Below the pieces are notes generated by a model. That model was not told where the DNA came from. It saw nothing but the letters and a program-made list of their open reading frames with translations, and did not search any database. Below are positions 23,201 through 30,810 of a DNA stretch of 36,374 nucleotides, in pieces; the stretch's first letter is position 1; every line of letters begins with the position of its first letter. This DNA is from an uncultured Aureispira sp. Its GTDB lineage: Bacteria > Bacteroidota > Bacteroidia > Chitinophagales > Saprospiraceae. Both the position numbers and the translations under genes were made by a program. Location: positions 1-36,374 of the forward strand of contig CAJQQM010000185.1 in NCBI GenBank assembly GCA_905480485.1, in the 5' to 3' direction.

Positions 23201-24832
23201 ATGAAAAATCAGAAAAGTTTAAGCCCTTTTAAAAATTTGAAAAGCGATATACCCGCTAGTGTTGTCGTTTTTCTTGTTGCTATGCCTTTGTGTTTAGGGA
23301 TTGCCTTAGCTTCGGGTGCCCCTCTTTATTCAGGCTTGATTAGTGGTATTGTCGGGGGCCTTATTGTCGGTGCTTTGAGTGGGTCTCCGCTTGGAGTAAG
23401 TGGTCCCGCTGCGGGATTAGCCGTCATCGTACTCAATGCAATCACCGATTTAGGTGGTTTTGATGTTTTTCTAGTGGCTGTAGTGCTGGCAGGAATTCTC
23501 CAAATAGTAATGGGGTACATTCGTGCGGGAATCATAGCCCACTACTTTCCATCTTCGGTTGTCCACGGTATGTTAGCTGGTATCGGGATTCTAATATTTA
23601 TGAAACAAATTCCGCATGCATTTGGTTACGATAAAGATGCGATAGGGGATTGGTCTTTCTTTCAAATGGATGGTCAAAATACTTTTTCTGAATTGGGTAA
23701 TATGCTTGGCTATATTAGTACCGGCGCCCTTGTTGTTACTGTTGTTTCTTTGTTCATCCTTGTATTATGGGACCGCCCTTTTATGCAAAAAATTAGCCTA
23801 ACCAAAGTGGTGAAAGGTCCTTTAGTGGCGGTAACAACAGGTGTGATTTTGGGCTTAGTTTTTCAAAGTTACAGTCAATTAGCGATTAGCGAAGAGCATT
23901 TAGTGCGTATTCCGGTAGCTTCAAATATGGATCAATTTTTAGCCAACTTTATCTTTCCCGATTTTGCGAAGGGTTTGATGAACCTTGATGTTTATGTCAC
24001 CGCTGTTGTTTTAGCAGTTGTAGCGAGTCTCGAAACTCTATTGTGCGTTGAAGCTTCTGACAAACAGGATGAATTTAAACGCGTAACCCCTGTGAATCGC
24101 GAATTAAAGGCACAGGGTTTTGGTAATATTATATGCGGTTTGATTGGTGGTTTGCCTGTTACTCAGGTGATTATCAGAAGTTCAGTTAATCAGCAAACAG
24201 GCGGTAAAACAAAAGCCTCTGCCGTAATTCACGGTTTCTTATTATTGATCAGCATAATTGCAATTCCGACTTTGCTGAATTTAATTCCTAAAGCAACCTT
24301 AGCAGCTATTCTTTTTGTAGTAGGATACAAGCTTGCCAAACCTGCTTTGTTCAAAAAAATGTACCAACAAGGAATGGATCAATTTATACCTTTTATGGCT
24401 ACTATTTTGGGGATTATTTTTACCAACTTACTATTAGGTATAGGATTAGGAATGGTTGTCGCTATCTTTATCATACTCAGAAACAACTATAAAGTATCTT
24501 ATGAAATGGAGGAGATAGCTCAAGAAAATGGACCCAATAAAACGCGCCTTATATTATCACAGGATGTTACTTTTTTGAACAAGGCGTCCATCCAAAAAAC
24601 ATTAAATGAATTTGAAGATGGTACAAATCTCGAAATTGATGCCACCAATAGTTATTTCATACACCACGATGTCAAAGAAATAATTGAAGATTTTATCGTG
24701 AATGCAGCGTCGAGAAGTATGACCGTCAAAACTGTGGGCTTAGACGATTCTAAAGAAACCTATCAGCGTAGAGTCAAAGATGCATTCGTACAAAAAGAAG
24801 GGCAGGAGATCAAAAATGCACACCTAAATTAG
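23201..24832 (+). CDS. SulP family inorganic anion transporter
   Basis: The 543-residue inner-membrane protein begins with the SulP signature region SDIPASVVVFLVAMPLCLGIALASGAPLYSG (N-terminal helices, residues ~15-45). It continues with GALSGSPLGVSGPAAGL, PSSVVHGMLAGIGILI, VASLETLLCVEASDK and NIICGLIGGLPVTQVIIRSS, all hallmark stretches of the transport core. About 10-14 hydrophobic segments can be followed to residue ~425. The final ~100 residues form a cytosolic STAS-like domain (RLILSQDVTFLNKASIQ, LEIDATNSYFIHHDV). SulP proteins move sulfate, bicarbonate or other anions, usually with Na+ or H+; Bacteroidota members of this type are often suspected bicarbonate carriers next to carbonic anhydrase, but no such gene is in view, so the substrate is open. 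A strong terminator follows. Confidence 0.92.
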   Translation: MKNQKSLSPFKNLKSDIPASVVVFLVAMPLCLGIALASGAPLYSGLISGIVGGLIVGALSGSPLGVSGPAAGLAVIVLNAITDLGGFDVFLVAVVLAGILQIVMGYIRAGIIAHYFPSSVVHGMLAGIGILIFMKQIPHAFGYDKDAIGDWSFFQMDGQNTFSELGNMLGYISTGALVVTVVSLFILVLWDRPFMQKISLTKVVKGPLVAVTTGVILGLVFQSYSQLAISEEHLVRIPVASNMDQFLANFIFPDFAKGLMNLDVYVTAVVLAVVASLETLLCVEASDKQDEFKRVTPVNRELKAQGFGNIICGLIGGLPVTQVIIRSSVNQQTGGKTKASAVIHGFLLLISIIAIPTLLNLIPKATLAAILFVVGYKLAKPALFKKMYQQGMDQFIPFMATILGIIFTNLLLGIGLGMVVAIFIILRNNYKVSYEMEEIAQENGPNKTRLILSQDVTFLNKASIQKTLNEFEDGTNLEIDATNSYFIHHDVKEIIEDFIVNAASRSMTVKTVGLDDSKETYQRRVKDAFVQKEGQEIKNAHLN

Positions 24833-24851
24833 GCAAAGCTTTTAACCTAAT

Positions 24852-24894
24852 AAACAAAACCCCTTGATTTTGTTCAAGGGGTTTTGTTTTTTTT
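24852..24894 (+). terminator. Intrinsic terminator after the SulP gene
   Basis: AAACAAAACCCCTTGA (24852-24867) pairs perfectly with TCAAGGGGTTTTGTTT (24874-24889) around a 6-base loop, and a T run continues to 24894. It lies 20 bases past the sulP stop. On the minus strand the same stem follows the esterase gene (stop at 24919), so it may act on both convergent genes, though its T-run there is poorer. Confidence 0.9.
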
Positions 24895-24918
24895 GAATTA
24901 AACTACAATAATACCTCT

Positions 24919-25812
24919 TTAAGGGCGCCGTCCGTAAAGGTCGTATTTCGACAAAAAATCCCACAAGATTTCGTTGGTGCTAGCCCCCGAAAACTCTATG
25001 TCAAACCAATCGTGTCCTCCGCCAATTATCTTGTAATGTTCTACGCTAACAGCACTGTCTCCATTAGCATAAAGGTATTTTTCAATAGTTGTACCTAGGT
25101 AGTTTTCGCTACTTAAGCTAGCACTAAGGTCGGTATTGTTTTGCTGACACCAATAATCTACCACATCGGGAATAGCGATGTATTCTGAAGAACCATTATA
25201 GGGTACTACCCCGTCGTTTGTACCGTGCAAATTAATCATAGCTGTAGGATGACTAGGACTACATTGCAAAGAACTGTCTAGCATGGTACCTGATACTGAA
25301 CCAATCGCAGCTATCTTGTGCCCCAAATAGCAGGCTAGGGCGTAACTAAAAAATGCTCCGTTTGAATAGCCACATGCGTATATTCTAGCGGAATCTACTT
25401 CATAGTTAGAGGATAAATCATTTATAAGGAAATCTATAAATCCAAGGTCGTCTACTGTACTTTTGTTCGTGGCAGAGGGCAAGGCGGCATTCCAATGCGA
25501 AAACCCCTCGAGACAACTGCCTTGCGGGTAGACCAATATGAAGGTATCTCTATCGGCTAATTGACGCATGTCACTCGTGTTAAGGTGGTCATTTGTACTG
25601 CCTCCAAATCCGTGAAAGTTAAATAGTAAGGGGACTTTTCTACTGCCATCATATCCATCCGGCAAATATAGTACAAAAGCCCTTTCCGTTCCTTGGTAAT
25701 TAATAAGTTGGGTATTGTTATAATTGTCATAACAATCAGCGCCTTTTTTTGCATCTTCTTTGCAAGCGGTAAAAAGAAAGCAGGTACAGATAATAAACAG
25801 TAAATGATGCAT
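24919..25812 (-). CDS. Secreted lipoprotein esterase of the PHB depolymerase / LpqC type
   Basis: The 297-residue protein has a lipoprotein leader (lipobox FTAC, Cys17) and an alpha/beta-hydrolase body. Visible features are the strand-turn PLLFNFHGFGGS (oxyanion HG.GG, about residues 61-72), VYPQG, the nucleophile elbow ACGYSNGAF with Ser150, the acid in NLHGTNDGVVPY (Asp200) and the catalytic His in GGGHDWF (His267). This order and spacing match the PHB depolymerase/feruloyl-esterase-like family (LpqC type), whose members cleave polyester or carbohydrate-linked esters outside the cell. The true substrate cannot be read from sequence. It lies 46 bases downstream of yraN on the same strand and may be co-transcribed, though no functional link is evident. 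Six or more Cys suggest disulfide bonds. Confidence 0.88.
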   Translation of the reverse strand: MHHLLFIICTCFLFTACKEDAKKGADCYDNYNNTQLINYQGTERAFVLYLPDGYDGSRKVPLLFNFHGFGGSTNDHLNTSDMRQLADRDTFILVYPQGSCLEGFSHWNAALPSATNKSTVDDLGFIDFLINDLSSNYEVDSARIYACGYSNGAFFSYALACYLGHKIAAIGSVSGTMLDSSLQCSPSHPTAMINLHGTNDGVVPYNGSSEYIAIPDVVDYWCQQNNTDLSASLSSENYLGTTIEKYLYANGDSAVSVEHYKIIGGGHDWFDIEFSGASTNEILWDFLSKYDLYGRRP

Positions 25813-25858
25813 GATAGACTAATGATTAAATGATTATACGAATTAATAAAATAGAGGA

Positions 25859-26218
25859 TTACCAATGAGGAAAAAAAGCATCTTGATAATGTTTAATATC
25901 AAGCTTAGGTTGTAAGACAATAGAGATAATATCAAAACGGTACTCCTCCTCGTATTGTATACGAAACATATATTCGGCAGCTAATTCAAACATGCGTTGT
26001 TGTTTTTTTTCTGAAATGGCATCTTCCGGATGACCAAAAGTCGAGACCGATCTGGTTTTGACCTCTACAAAAATAAGCGAATCTTGATACGTACAAATCA
26101 AGTCAATTTCACCTTTGCCCCAACGCCAGTTTTTTTCAAGGATTTGGTAGCCTTTGTATAGTAGTAATTCAGCGGCTAGTTGTTCGCCCAAGCGACCTGT
26201 ATTATTGTGTTGTGCCAT
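25859..26218 (-). CDS. yraN: YraN family protein (UPF0102)
   Basis: The 119-residue protein shows the complete family signature: GRLGEQLAAELLLYKGYQIL near the N-terminus, WRWGKGEIDLIC (residues 31-42), LIFVEVKTRSV (48-58) and HPEDAISEKKQQRM. The acidic residue of GEIDL and E-V-K of VEVKTR form a PD-(D/E)xK nuclease-like core (Asp39, Glu52, Lys54), so the family is thought to act on nucleic acids, yet its cellular role is unsettled. The length is the usual ~120 residues. It is the first gene of a pair with the esterase. It is divergent from the lysine-rich gene at 26376, with 157 bases between; no consensus promoter was found there on either strand. Confidence 0.95.
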   Translation of the reverse strand: MAQHNNTGRLGEQLAAELLLYKGYQILEKNWRWGKGEIDLICTYQDSLIFVEVKTRSVSTFGHPEDAISEKKQQRMFELAAEYMFRIQYEEEYRFDIISIVLQPKLDIKHYQDAFFPHW

Positions 26219-26375
26219 TTAAGAGAGAATATTTTGAATTGCTATCTGTAAAATGATTGTTTGTTAATTGGTACTGATTTCAATTTATAAATAGTATAAT
26301 TTATGTTTTAATTAAAATTGTTTTTTTAGCTTTAAATTACGATATTAAAGCATTAATATAATAAAAAATTGAAAA

Positions 26376-26936
26376 ATGGCTAATAATGAATTTGATTTTG
26401 AGGCGTTTAAGGCTCAAAAATTTGCAGAATACAAGAAAAAAGAGATAAAACCAGCACTTGTACGAAAGGCCAAGGCAGGGATTGTATTTGTTGATTACAA
26501 ATTAGCGGGCAAAAAGACAGCCTGTGTTTTTATTCCAATCAAAAAAGTTCCGGAGGCAATGACTATGTTCAAGGCCATCAAAAAGAATAAAGAGCATTTA
26601 CTTAAAAAAACAGCCTTAGTGTCGGTTGCCCTTTCTAAAGCTGATGAAGGTGGAGATTTGATCAGTTTAAGTATCCAAAAAGGAGGTTTGTCGTCTGAAC
26701 TTCTTCAGTCAAAAGGTACTGAACTGTTTGAAACAATCCTAAAAATGAAGTTAAAGGTTCTTGGCGGTGCCCAAACAGACGGCACAGAAGAATCAACAAG
26801 TCAAGCGGAAGAGTCTAATCAAGAAAAATCAAACAAACCCTTAACGGAGGCTCAAAAAGAACAAATCAAAGCAAATGTTTCTAAAATAGGATCGCAATTA
26901 GAAAAAATTGCAAAGGCCCTTAAAATAGAAATCTAA
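26376..26936 (+). CDS. Lysine-rich cytosolic protein, unrecognised
   Basis: The 186-residue protein lacks any signal peptide or membrane span. An N-terminal acidic helix (NEFDFEAFKAQKFAEYKKKE) leads to a strand pair (IVFVDYKL, ACVFIPIKK), a very basic helix (MTMFKAIKKNKEHLLKKTAL), another strand region (LVSVALSK, LISLSIQKG), and a helix (SELLQSKGTELFETILKMKL). A Glu/Ser/Thr/Gln-rich linker (about 130-150) joins this to a final amphipathic helix (VSKIGSQLEKIAKALKIEI). I do not recognise the family. The lysine-rich character could fit nucleic-acid or acidic-partner binding; this is inference. The start at 26376 is the ATG after a long A/T leader. It converges on the lipoprotein gene at 26980. 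Confidence 0.7.
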   Translation: MANNEFDFEAFKAQKFAEYKKKEIKPALVRKAKAGIVFVDYKLAGKKTACVFIPIKKVPEAMTMFKAIKKNKEHLLKKTALVSVALSKADEGGDLISLSIQKGGLSSELLQSKGTELFETILKMKLKVLGGAQTDGTEESTSQAEESNQEKSNKPLTEAQKEQIKANVSKIGSQLEKIAKALKIEI

Positions 26937-26950
26937 TCAAGGTTTTGTAG

Positions 26951-26991
26951 TTCCAAGAATAAGGATGCATTTATAGTTCTTATTCTTGGAA
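26951..26991. terminator. Hairpin between convergent genes, possible terminator
   Basis: TTCCAAGAATAAG (26951-26963) pairs perfectly with CTTATTCTTGGAA (26979-26991). The right arm contains the stop codon and last codons of the minus-strand lipoprotein gene. A T-run comes only five bases after the right arm (26999-27004), so it is an imperfect intrinsic terminator for the lysine-rich gene. Confidence 0.4.
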
Positions 26992-27819
26992 TTCATAATT
27001 TTTTATTTTCCGAAATTGACTGCTTGAGTCGATTTCCAAGGTTGTTTTTCCGTTATCCCCTTCTTCACCATACACCGAACGATTTTGCAGTTCTACTCCT
27101 TTTTTACGAAGGCGTGCTGTCATTAATTCTGTTCCAAAAACAGGAGGGTCACCACCTCCAGATAATTCACCTATCAGGCTACAACTAACAAAGGCCCCTT
27201 TCCGAACGAGGGTAGCAAGAACATAAGTGCCATAGCTATAAGGACAAGCCTCGAAGGTGTGATAATCTAAGGCCCAAATGAATGCTTCAAAATTCTCCTC
27301 TAAAGCTACTTTTCCAACCAACTGAACTTGTGATTGAGCTGTCATTCCGATATCGAGCGAATTTCTGTATGTTGCATAATTACCCATTGATTTGATAGAA
27401 TCGATTTGATAAAAATCATTTAAATGGTACAGAATGGATCGATTAAATACTGCATCGCTTAACGGGCTGCTCAGTTGTTTTACCGCTTTTGAATTTAAGT
27501 CGTTTTGGCCCATTTTTGCTTGTATTGCTTTAATAGAGGCCGAGTCTAGACGATACGAACCCTTGCCTAAAACACGACAGTTTTTTAGCAGCTCAGCGAA
27601 GCTAGGTCGACTCTTCATACGATCTTGCACAGGCAAATCTGCAGGTGGTGTTTTGGCAGAGACAAAGGTTGAATTCGTGTCGCCCTCAAGGGTGTTAGTC
27701 TTAGAATTATTGATCGTAGTTTTAGTTGAACGAGGCGTGGGTTGACAAGCCAAACATAGTGTTGTCAACAATAATACATGACAAAATAAACGAGAACAGG
27801 AAATAAGATATAGATACAT
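26980..27819 (-). CDS. Predicted lipoprotein, function unknown
   Basis: The 279-residue protein has a basic/hydrophobic leader ending in the lipobox LCLAC, Cys25 being the lipidation site. A Thr/Asn/Ser-rich linker of about 40 residues follows. The globular part contains CRVLGKGSYRLDSASIKAI, a long helix, a strand-rich region (AQSQVQLVGKVALEENFEAF, YGTYVLATLVRKGAFVSCS), the Gly-rich loop LSGGGDPP, and a final strand pair. The alternation of short strands and the pattern 'f..L......g.yvla.l...g.....l.ge.....d......' recall beta-sheet lipoproteins of Bacteroidota with no named role. I cannot assign a family. A C8 tract lies about 120 bases upstream of its ATG. It is a stand-alone gene. Confidence 0.65.
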   Translation of the reverse strand: MYLYLISCSRLFCHVLLLTTLCLACQPTPRSTKTTINNSKTNTLEGDTNSTFVSAKTPPADLPVQDRMKSRPSFAELLKNCRVLGKGSYRLDSASIKAIQAKMGQNDLNSKAVKQLSSPLSDAVFNRSILYHLNDFYQIDSIKSMGNYATYRNSLDIGMTAQSQVQLVGKVALEENFEAFIWALDYHTFEACPYSYGTYVLATLVRKGAFVSCSLIGELSGGGDPPVFGTELMTARLRKKGVELQNRSVYGEEGDNGKTTLEIDSSSQFRKIKNYEFQE

Positions 27820-27937
27820 AAAAAAAAGTATGATTAATAGTCGCTTGATTTAAACAGCTATAAAAGCAGTAATTTAAATAGATTAACCTCAACAAGGTAT
27901 AAACTTTTAATTAATCAGCGTAGCTTAAGGAAGCTGT

Positions 27938-27945
27938 CCCCCCCC
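27938..27945. repeat. Homopolymer tract of eight C between two minus-strand genes
   Basis: Eight consecutive C stand in otherwise AT-rich spacer DNA, 53 bases past the S74 gene and about 120 bases before the ATG of the lipoprotein gene at 27819. On the minus strand it is a G8 tract. Such tracts can vary in length by polymerase slippage; a regulatory effect is unproven. Confidence 0.8.
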
Positions 27946-27998
27946 AAATACCACAAATTGGAGGCCTTTTTGGAGTTTAAGTATACTCAAGTCGTCAC

Positions 27999-29717
27999 TT
28001 ATTCATTTTTAAGGACTTCTATTTCTTTCCGCAACTGATTGATAAGTTCTTGTTGTTCTTGTGTAGCCTGAATCAAAACAGGTATTAATTGTTGATACGT
28101 CATGCCCATGCGCTCTAATTCTATACGTTCGTATTTGCCGCTGTCTTCATTAATGATTTTATTGTCGTGCGTTTTAACCGCTTCGGGTACAATTAATAGC
28201 GCTTCTTGAGCAATTAAGCCAAGTTTTTTGTCTCCAAAGGGATCGCGTTTTAGGGTGTATGAAACAGGACGCATAGCCATGATTTCCTTTAAACCATAAG
28301 AAAGACTTTCGATATTCTCTTTTTCGCGCTTGTCCGAAATATTTACGAAGTTGTCGGCATAAACATCGTCCCAAGCTAATGTGCTAGTTGCTAGGTCTTC
28401 GAGCATATGATTGGTTGGGCCAAAACTATTGTTGATGAGGGTAGTTGCAACTCCATCAAGTAGGTATTCAATCGACCCAATACCAATAGCGGTGCCATCC
28501 CAAACGGCTCCACCTAAATCAAAATCTGCTACATACTGAACCGTCGATCCATTGATGGTTGTTCCGTTGCCGTATGCACTAGCATTAGCACTTCCAAAAT
28601 TTGCTATATTGGTAGAGGCATCTATCCAAAGGGCATGGCTTCGAGCATCTGATTCTACCCTAAAGTCAAAGTTGCCACTTAATTCGTTAAAAATAGCATC
28701 GCCACGGACATCTATCGTTGCTGAAGGGGTAGAGGTTCCTATACCCACTCTATTGAGACTAGCATCGACCGAAAAAGTTAGCCCATCAACCCGTAGGTCG
28801 CCGTTGTTGTCATTTTGAAGATATAAGATAGAATTGTTATTGGTAATTATTTCATTAGGGTCGATTCGCAAGGAGTTTCCAATTTCCAAAACACCCGAAC
28901 CCATTGTACCATTTGCGTCAGTTGTTGCTGTAAATTCTACTCGGCCACCCTCAACATGAAACCGATCTACCGGTGCAGTGGTACCAATTCCGATGCGATT
29001 CGTACTGGCATCCATAAAAAACATGCTCACATTGTTGTCCGATTCGATACGAAAATCATAGGGGCCCGATTGTTCATTAAAAACAGTGGTTCCTATCGAT
29101 GAAATAGTATGCTGAATAGCTCCATTTCTATACAATTGAAAAACACCATCATCTCCACTATCGTACAGACGCGCAAGAACAGTACCACTGACGCTACCAT
29201 CTCTCCAATAAGTATCATCGCCAAAGTAGGTATATCCATTGTCTCTGACTTGAAAATGCGTAATCCCTGCATCTTGAATATTGAAATCACCAGAACCATT
29301 CAAATTATAGATCATTTCAAAATTACCAGGACTTATAGTTGTATGTTCAACTAAGGGGCCGCCAAGCTTTGTTGCATTCGAAGGGATGCTATAATGTAGT
29401 CCATTAATTACATTATCTCTGCCTATATGTGACCAACTGCTTCCTGTCCAATAATAAAATCCGGCGCCATAGCCACCGCTTATGCTGTTGTTTTGATTAT
29501 ATACTAATAATCCTGTAGCAGGCAGTGCAATAGGCGCAGCATTCAATACATTCGTCAAAGATACCCTAGGTATCAATAAACCTTTGTTAGCATCATCGAT
29601 GTCTAGCTTAGCAGAGGGGTGGGGGCTATTGGTACCTATACCAACATTTTGCGCAAAAGATGACTGCGTTATAAAAAATCCTAGGTAGGCTAGGATTGGA
29701 GTCAATAGCATTTTCAT
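27999..29717 (-). CDS. Secreted tail-fibre-like protein with an S74 intramolecular chaperone domain
   Basis: From the ATG at 29717 the protein has 572 residues; the frame also offers a TTG two codons earlier. A signal peptide (~1-23, ending SFAQ) leads to the Bacteroidota signature NVGIGTNSPHPSAKLDI...GLLIPRVSLTN. Beta-strand repeats follow, among them RIGIGTTAP and RVGIGTSTP, each preceded by a related F(D/R)...ESD...DAST block. The C-terminal ~110 residues are a Peptidase_S74 domain: FVNISDKREKENIE, MAMRPVSYTLK, KKLGLIAQE, ending in a coiled-coil helix. Ser461 and Lys466 (S-D-x-x-x-K spacing) match the Ser-Lys dyad by which phage tailspike chaperones cut themselves off after trimerisation. 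There is no type IX sorting domain. It is probably a trimeric surface fibre; the receptor is unknown. No phage genes surround it. Confidence 0.85.
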   Translation of the reverse strand: MKMLLTPILAYLGFFITQSSFAQNVGIGTNSPHPSAKLDIDDANKGLLIPRVSLTNVLNAAPIALPATGLLVYNQNNSISGGYGAGFYYWTGSSWSHIGRDNVINGLHYSIPSNATKLGGPLVEHTTISPGNFEMIYNLNGSGDFNIQDAGITHFQVRDNGYTYFGDDTYWRDGSVSGTVLARLYDSGDDGVFQLYRNGAIQHTISSIGTTVFNEQSGPYDFRIESDNNVSMFFMDASTNRIGIGTTAPVDRFHVEGGRVEFTATTDANGTMGSGVLEIGNSLRIDPNEIITNNNSILYLQNDNNGDLRVDGLTFSVDASLNRVGIGTSTPSATIDVRGDAIFNELSGNFDFRVESDARSHALWIDASTNIANFGSANASAYGNGTTINGSTVQYVADFDLGGAVWDGTAIGIGSIEYLLDGVATTLINNSFGPTNHMLEDLATSTLAWDDVYADNFVNISDKREKENIESLSYGLKEIMAMRPVSYTLKRDPFGDKKLGLIAQEALLIVPEAVKTHDNKIINEDSGKYERIELERMGMTYQQLIPVLIQATQEQQELINQLRKEIEVLKNE

Positions 29718-30237
29718 AATCAATATATTTAGTCGTTGGGGTAATAAATTGAATTAAGAAAAGCCTGTATAGTGTGGTTGTATTTATATACGTATTTGTT
29801 CCTGAATTGTTACTTTTTGTAAACTATAAAATAGTGGTTAAGGGTTTGTTGGATAAAATCAAATGCATAAAAAGAATCAAGCCCATCAAATACAATGAAG
29901 CTACGACTATCAACAGAACGCTTATAAAGGGGAGGATTCCGACAATGAAATAATTAAATTGCCGAATGATAGCTGATGAAGCAAGTGTGATTTATTTAGA
30001 AAAATCAATTGTACGCGACGAAGTTGCCATTAAAATGTAATAAATGATACGAACCCCATAAACGTAAACGGTTGAAAAGTTAAGAGCGTCCATAATTCAG
30101 TGGTGGCAATTATTCTAGAATTAAGAGCGGTATTTTAGGCTCCAAAACATATAAAACTGACCAATAGCATTTAATTGGTTAAGTAAATAACAAACAAGAT
30201 TTGTTGCCTGATGTAGCAGGTTAATTAGTAGCGCGGT
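29718..30237. other. 520-bp spacer without a clear gene
   Basis: No feature longer than 60 codons is open here. On the minus strand one frame is open from an ATG at 30093 to 29824 except for a single TAA (29992-29994): a 33-codon part beginning MDALNFSTVYVYG, then a 55-codon hydrophobic part containing FIVGILPFISVLLIVV. T-rich antisense DNA easily gives hydrophobic frames, so this may be chance or a decayed small membrane protein. No consensus promoter or strong hairpin was noticed. Confidence 0.6.
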
Positions 30238-30810
30238 TTAAAAATAGAATCGGACACCTGTAGCGGCCAAAAAGCCATTACTATAAACGGGGTTTCCCGG
30301 CAAGCGATTTGCCTTTGAAAAAAGTCCTATCCAACCACCTTCAAAAAAGTAGGAACCCCAAGCTTTACCATTGCTACTGAAAAGTGCTTCGGCACCCAAT
30401 TTCGTATAGGCCCCAAAGGCAATTGGTATATCCGAAAAAACAGTATTTGGAACCACAATCAAGGCACCAGTATGTGAATATAGCCTTAAAAAGTTGATCA
30501 ATACCTTGCTTGTGCTTACAAAGCCTAATTTGAAAGCCGGGTAGGGTGTCCACAAAGTTTCAGTGGCATTGCTGTCCAAATGTTCGTAATAATGATATTG
30601 TGCCGATAAGCGGATAGCCAAACGTTTTTTGGCAAAATATGGGCTCGTGAAATGAACTCCCCACCCAAAGTCGCCGCCAAAAGAACTGATTTGAATTCCT
30701 ACAGAGAAACGATTCGATTTGTTAGAAAGGCTATCCTTGAGTTGAGCAAAACTATTGTTGTTGCAAAATAAAAAGGCTAGCGTTAGAAGGGTAAAAATGT
30801 TGAATTTCAT
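30238..30810 (-). CDS. Small outer-membrane beta-barrel-like protein
   Basis: The 190-residue protein carries a signal peptide (about 1-23, ending NSFAQ). The rest alternates polar and hydrophobic residues with many Gly and aromatic residues in short strands (RFSVGIQISSFGGDFGWGVHF, RLAIRLSAQYHYYEH, YTKLGAEALF, GSYFFEGGWIGLF). It ends in ATGVRFYF, a terminal strand with C-terminal Phe as expected for an outer-membrane barrel recognised by BamA. About 8 strands can be counted, similar to small OmpA/OmpX-like or PorT-like barrels, but no family is recognised. Its location is predicted as outer membrane; substrate or role is unknown. The gene is flanked by two large spacers and has no operon partner. 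Confidence 0.65.
   Translation of the reverse strand: MKFNIFTLLTLAFLFCNNNSFAQLKDSLSNKSNRFSVGIQISSFGGDFGWGVHFTSPYFAKKRLAIRLSAQYHYYEHLDSNATETLWTPYPAFKLGFVSTSKVLINFLRLYSHTGALIVVPNTVFSDIPIAFGAYTKLGAEALFSSNGKAWGSYFFEGGWIGLFSKANRLPGNPVYSNGFLAATGVRFYF

Noticed and set aside
27999-29717. Prophage tail-fibre gene
   Set aside because: No capsid, terminase, integrase or lysis genes are nearby; the Sec signal and the VGIGT...LLIPRVSL signature mark a bacterial secreted protein.
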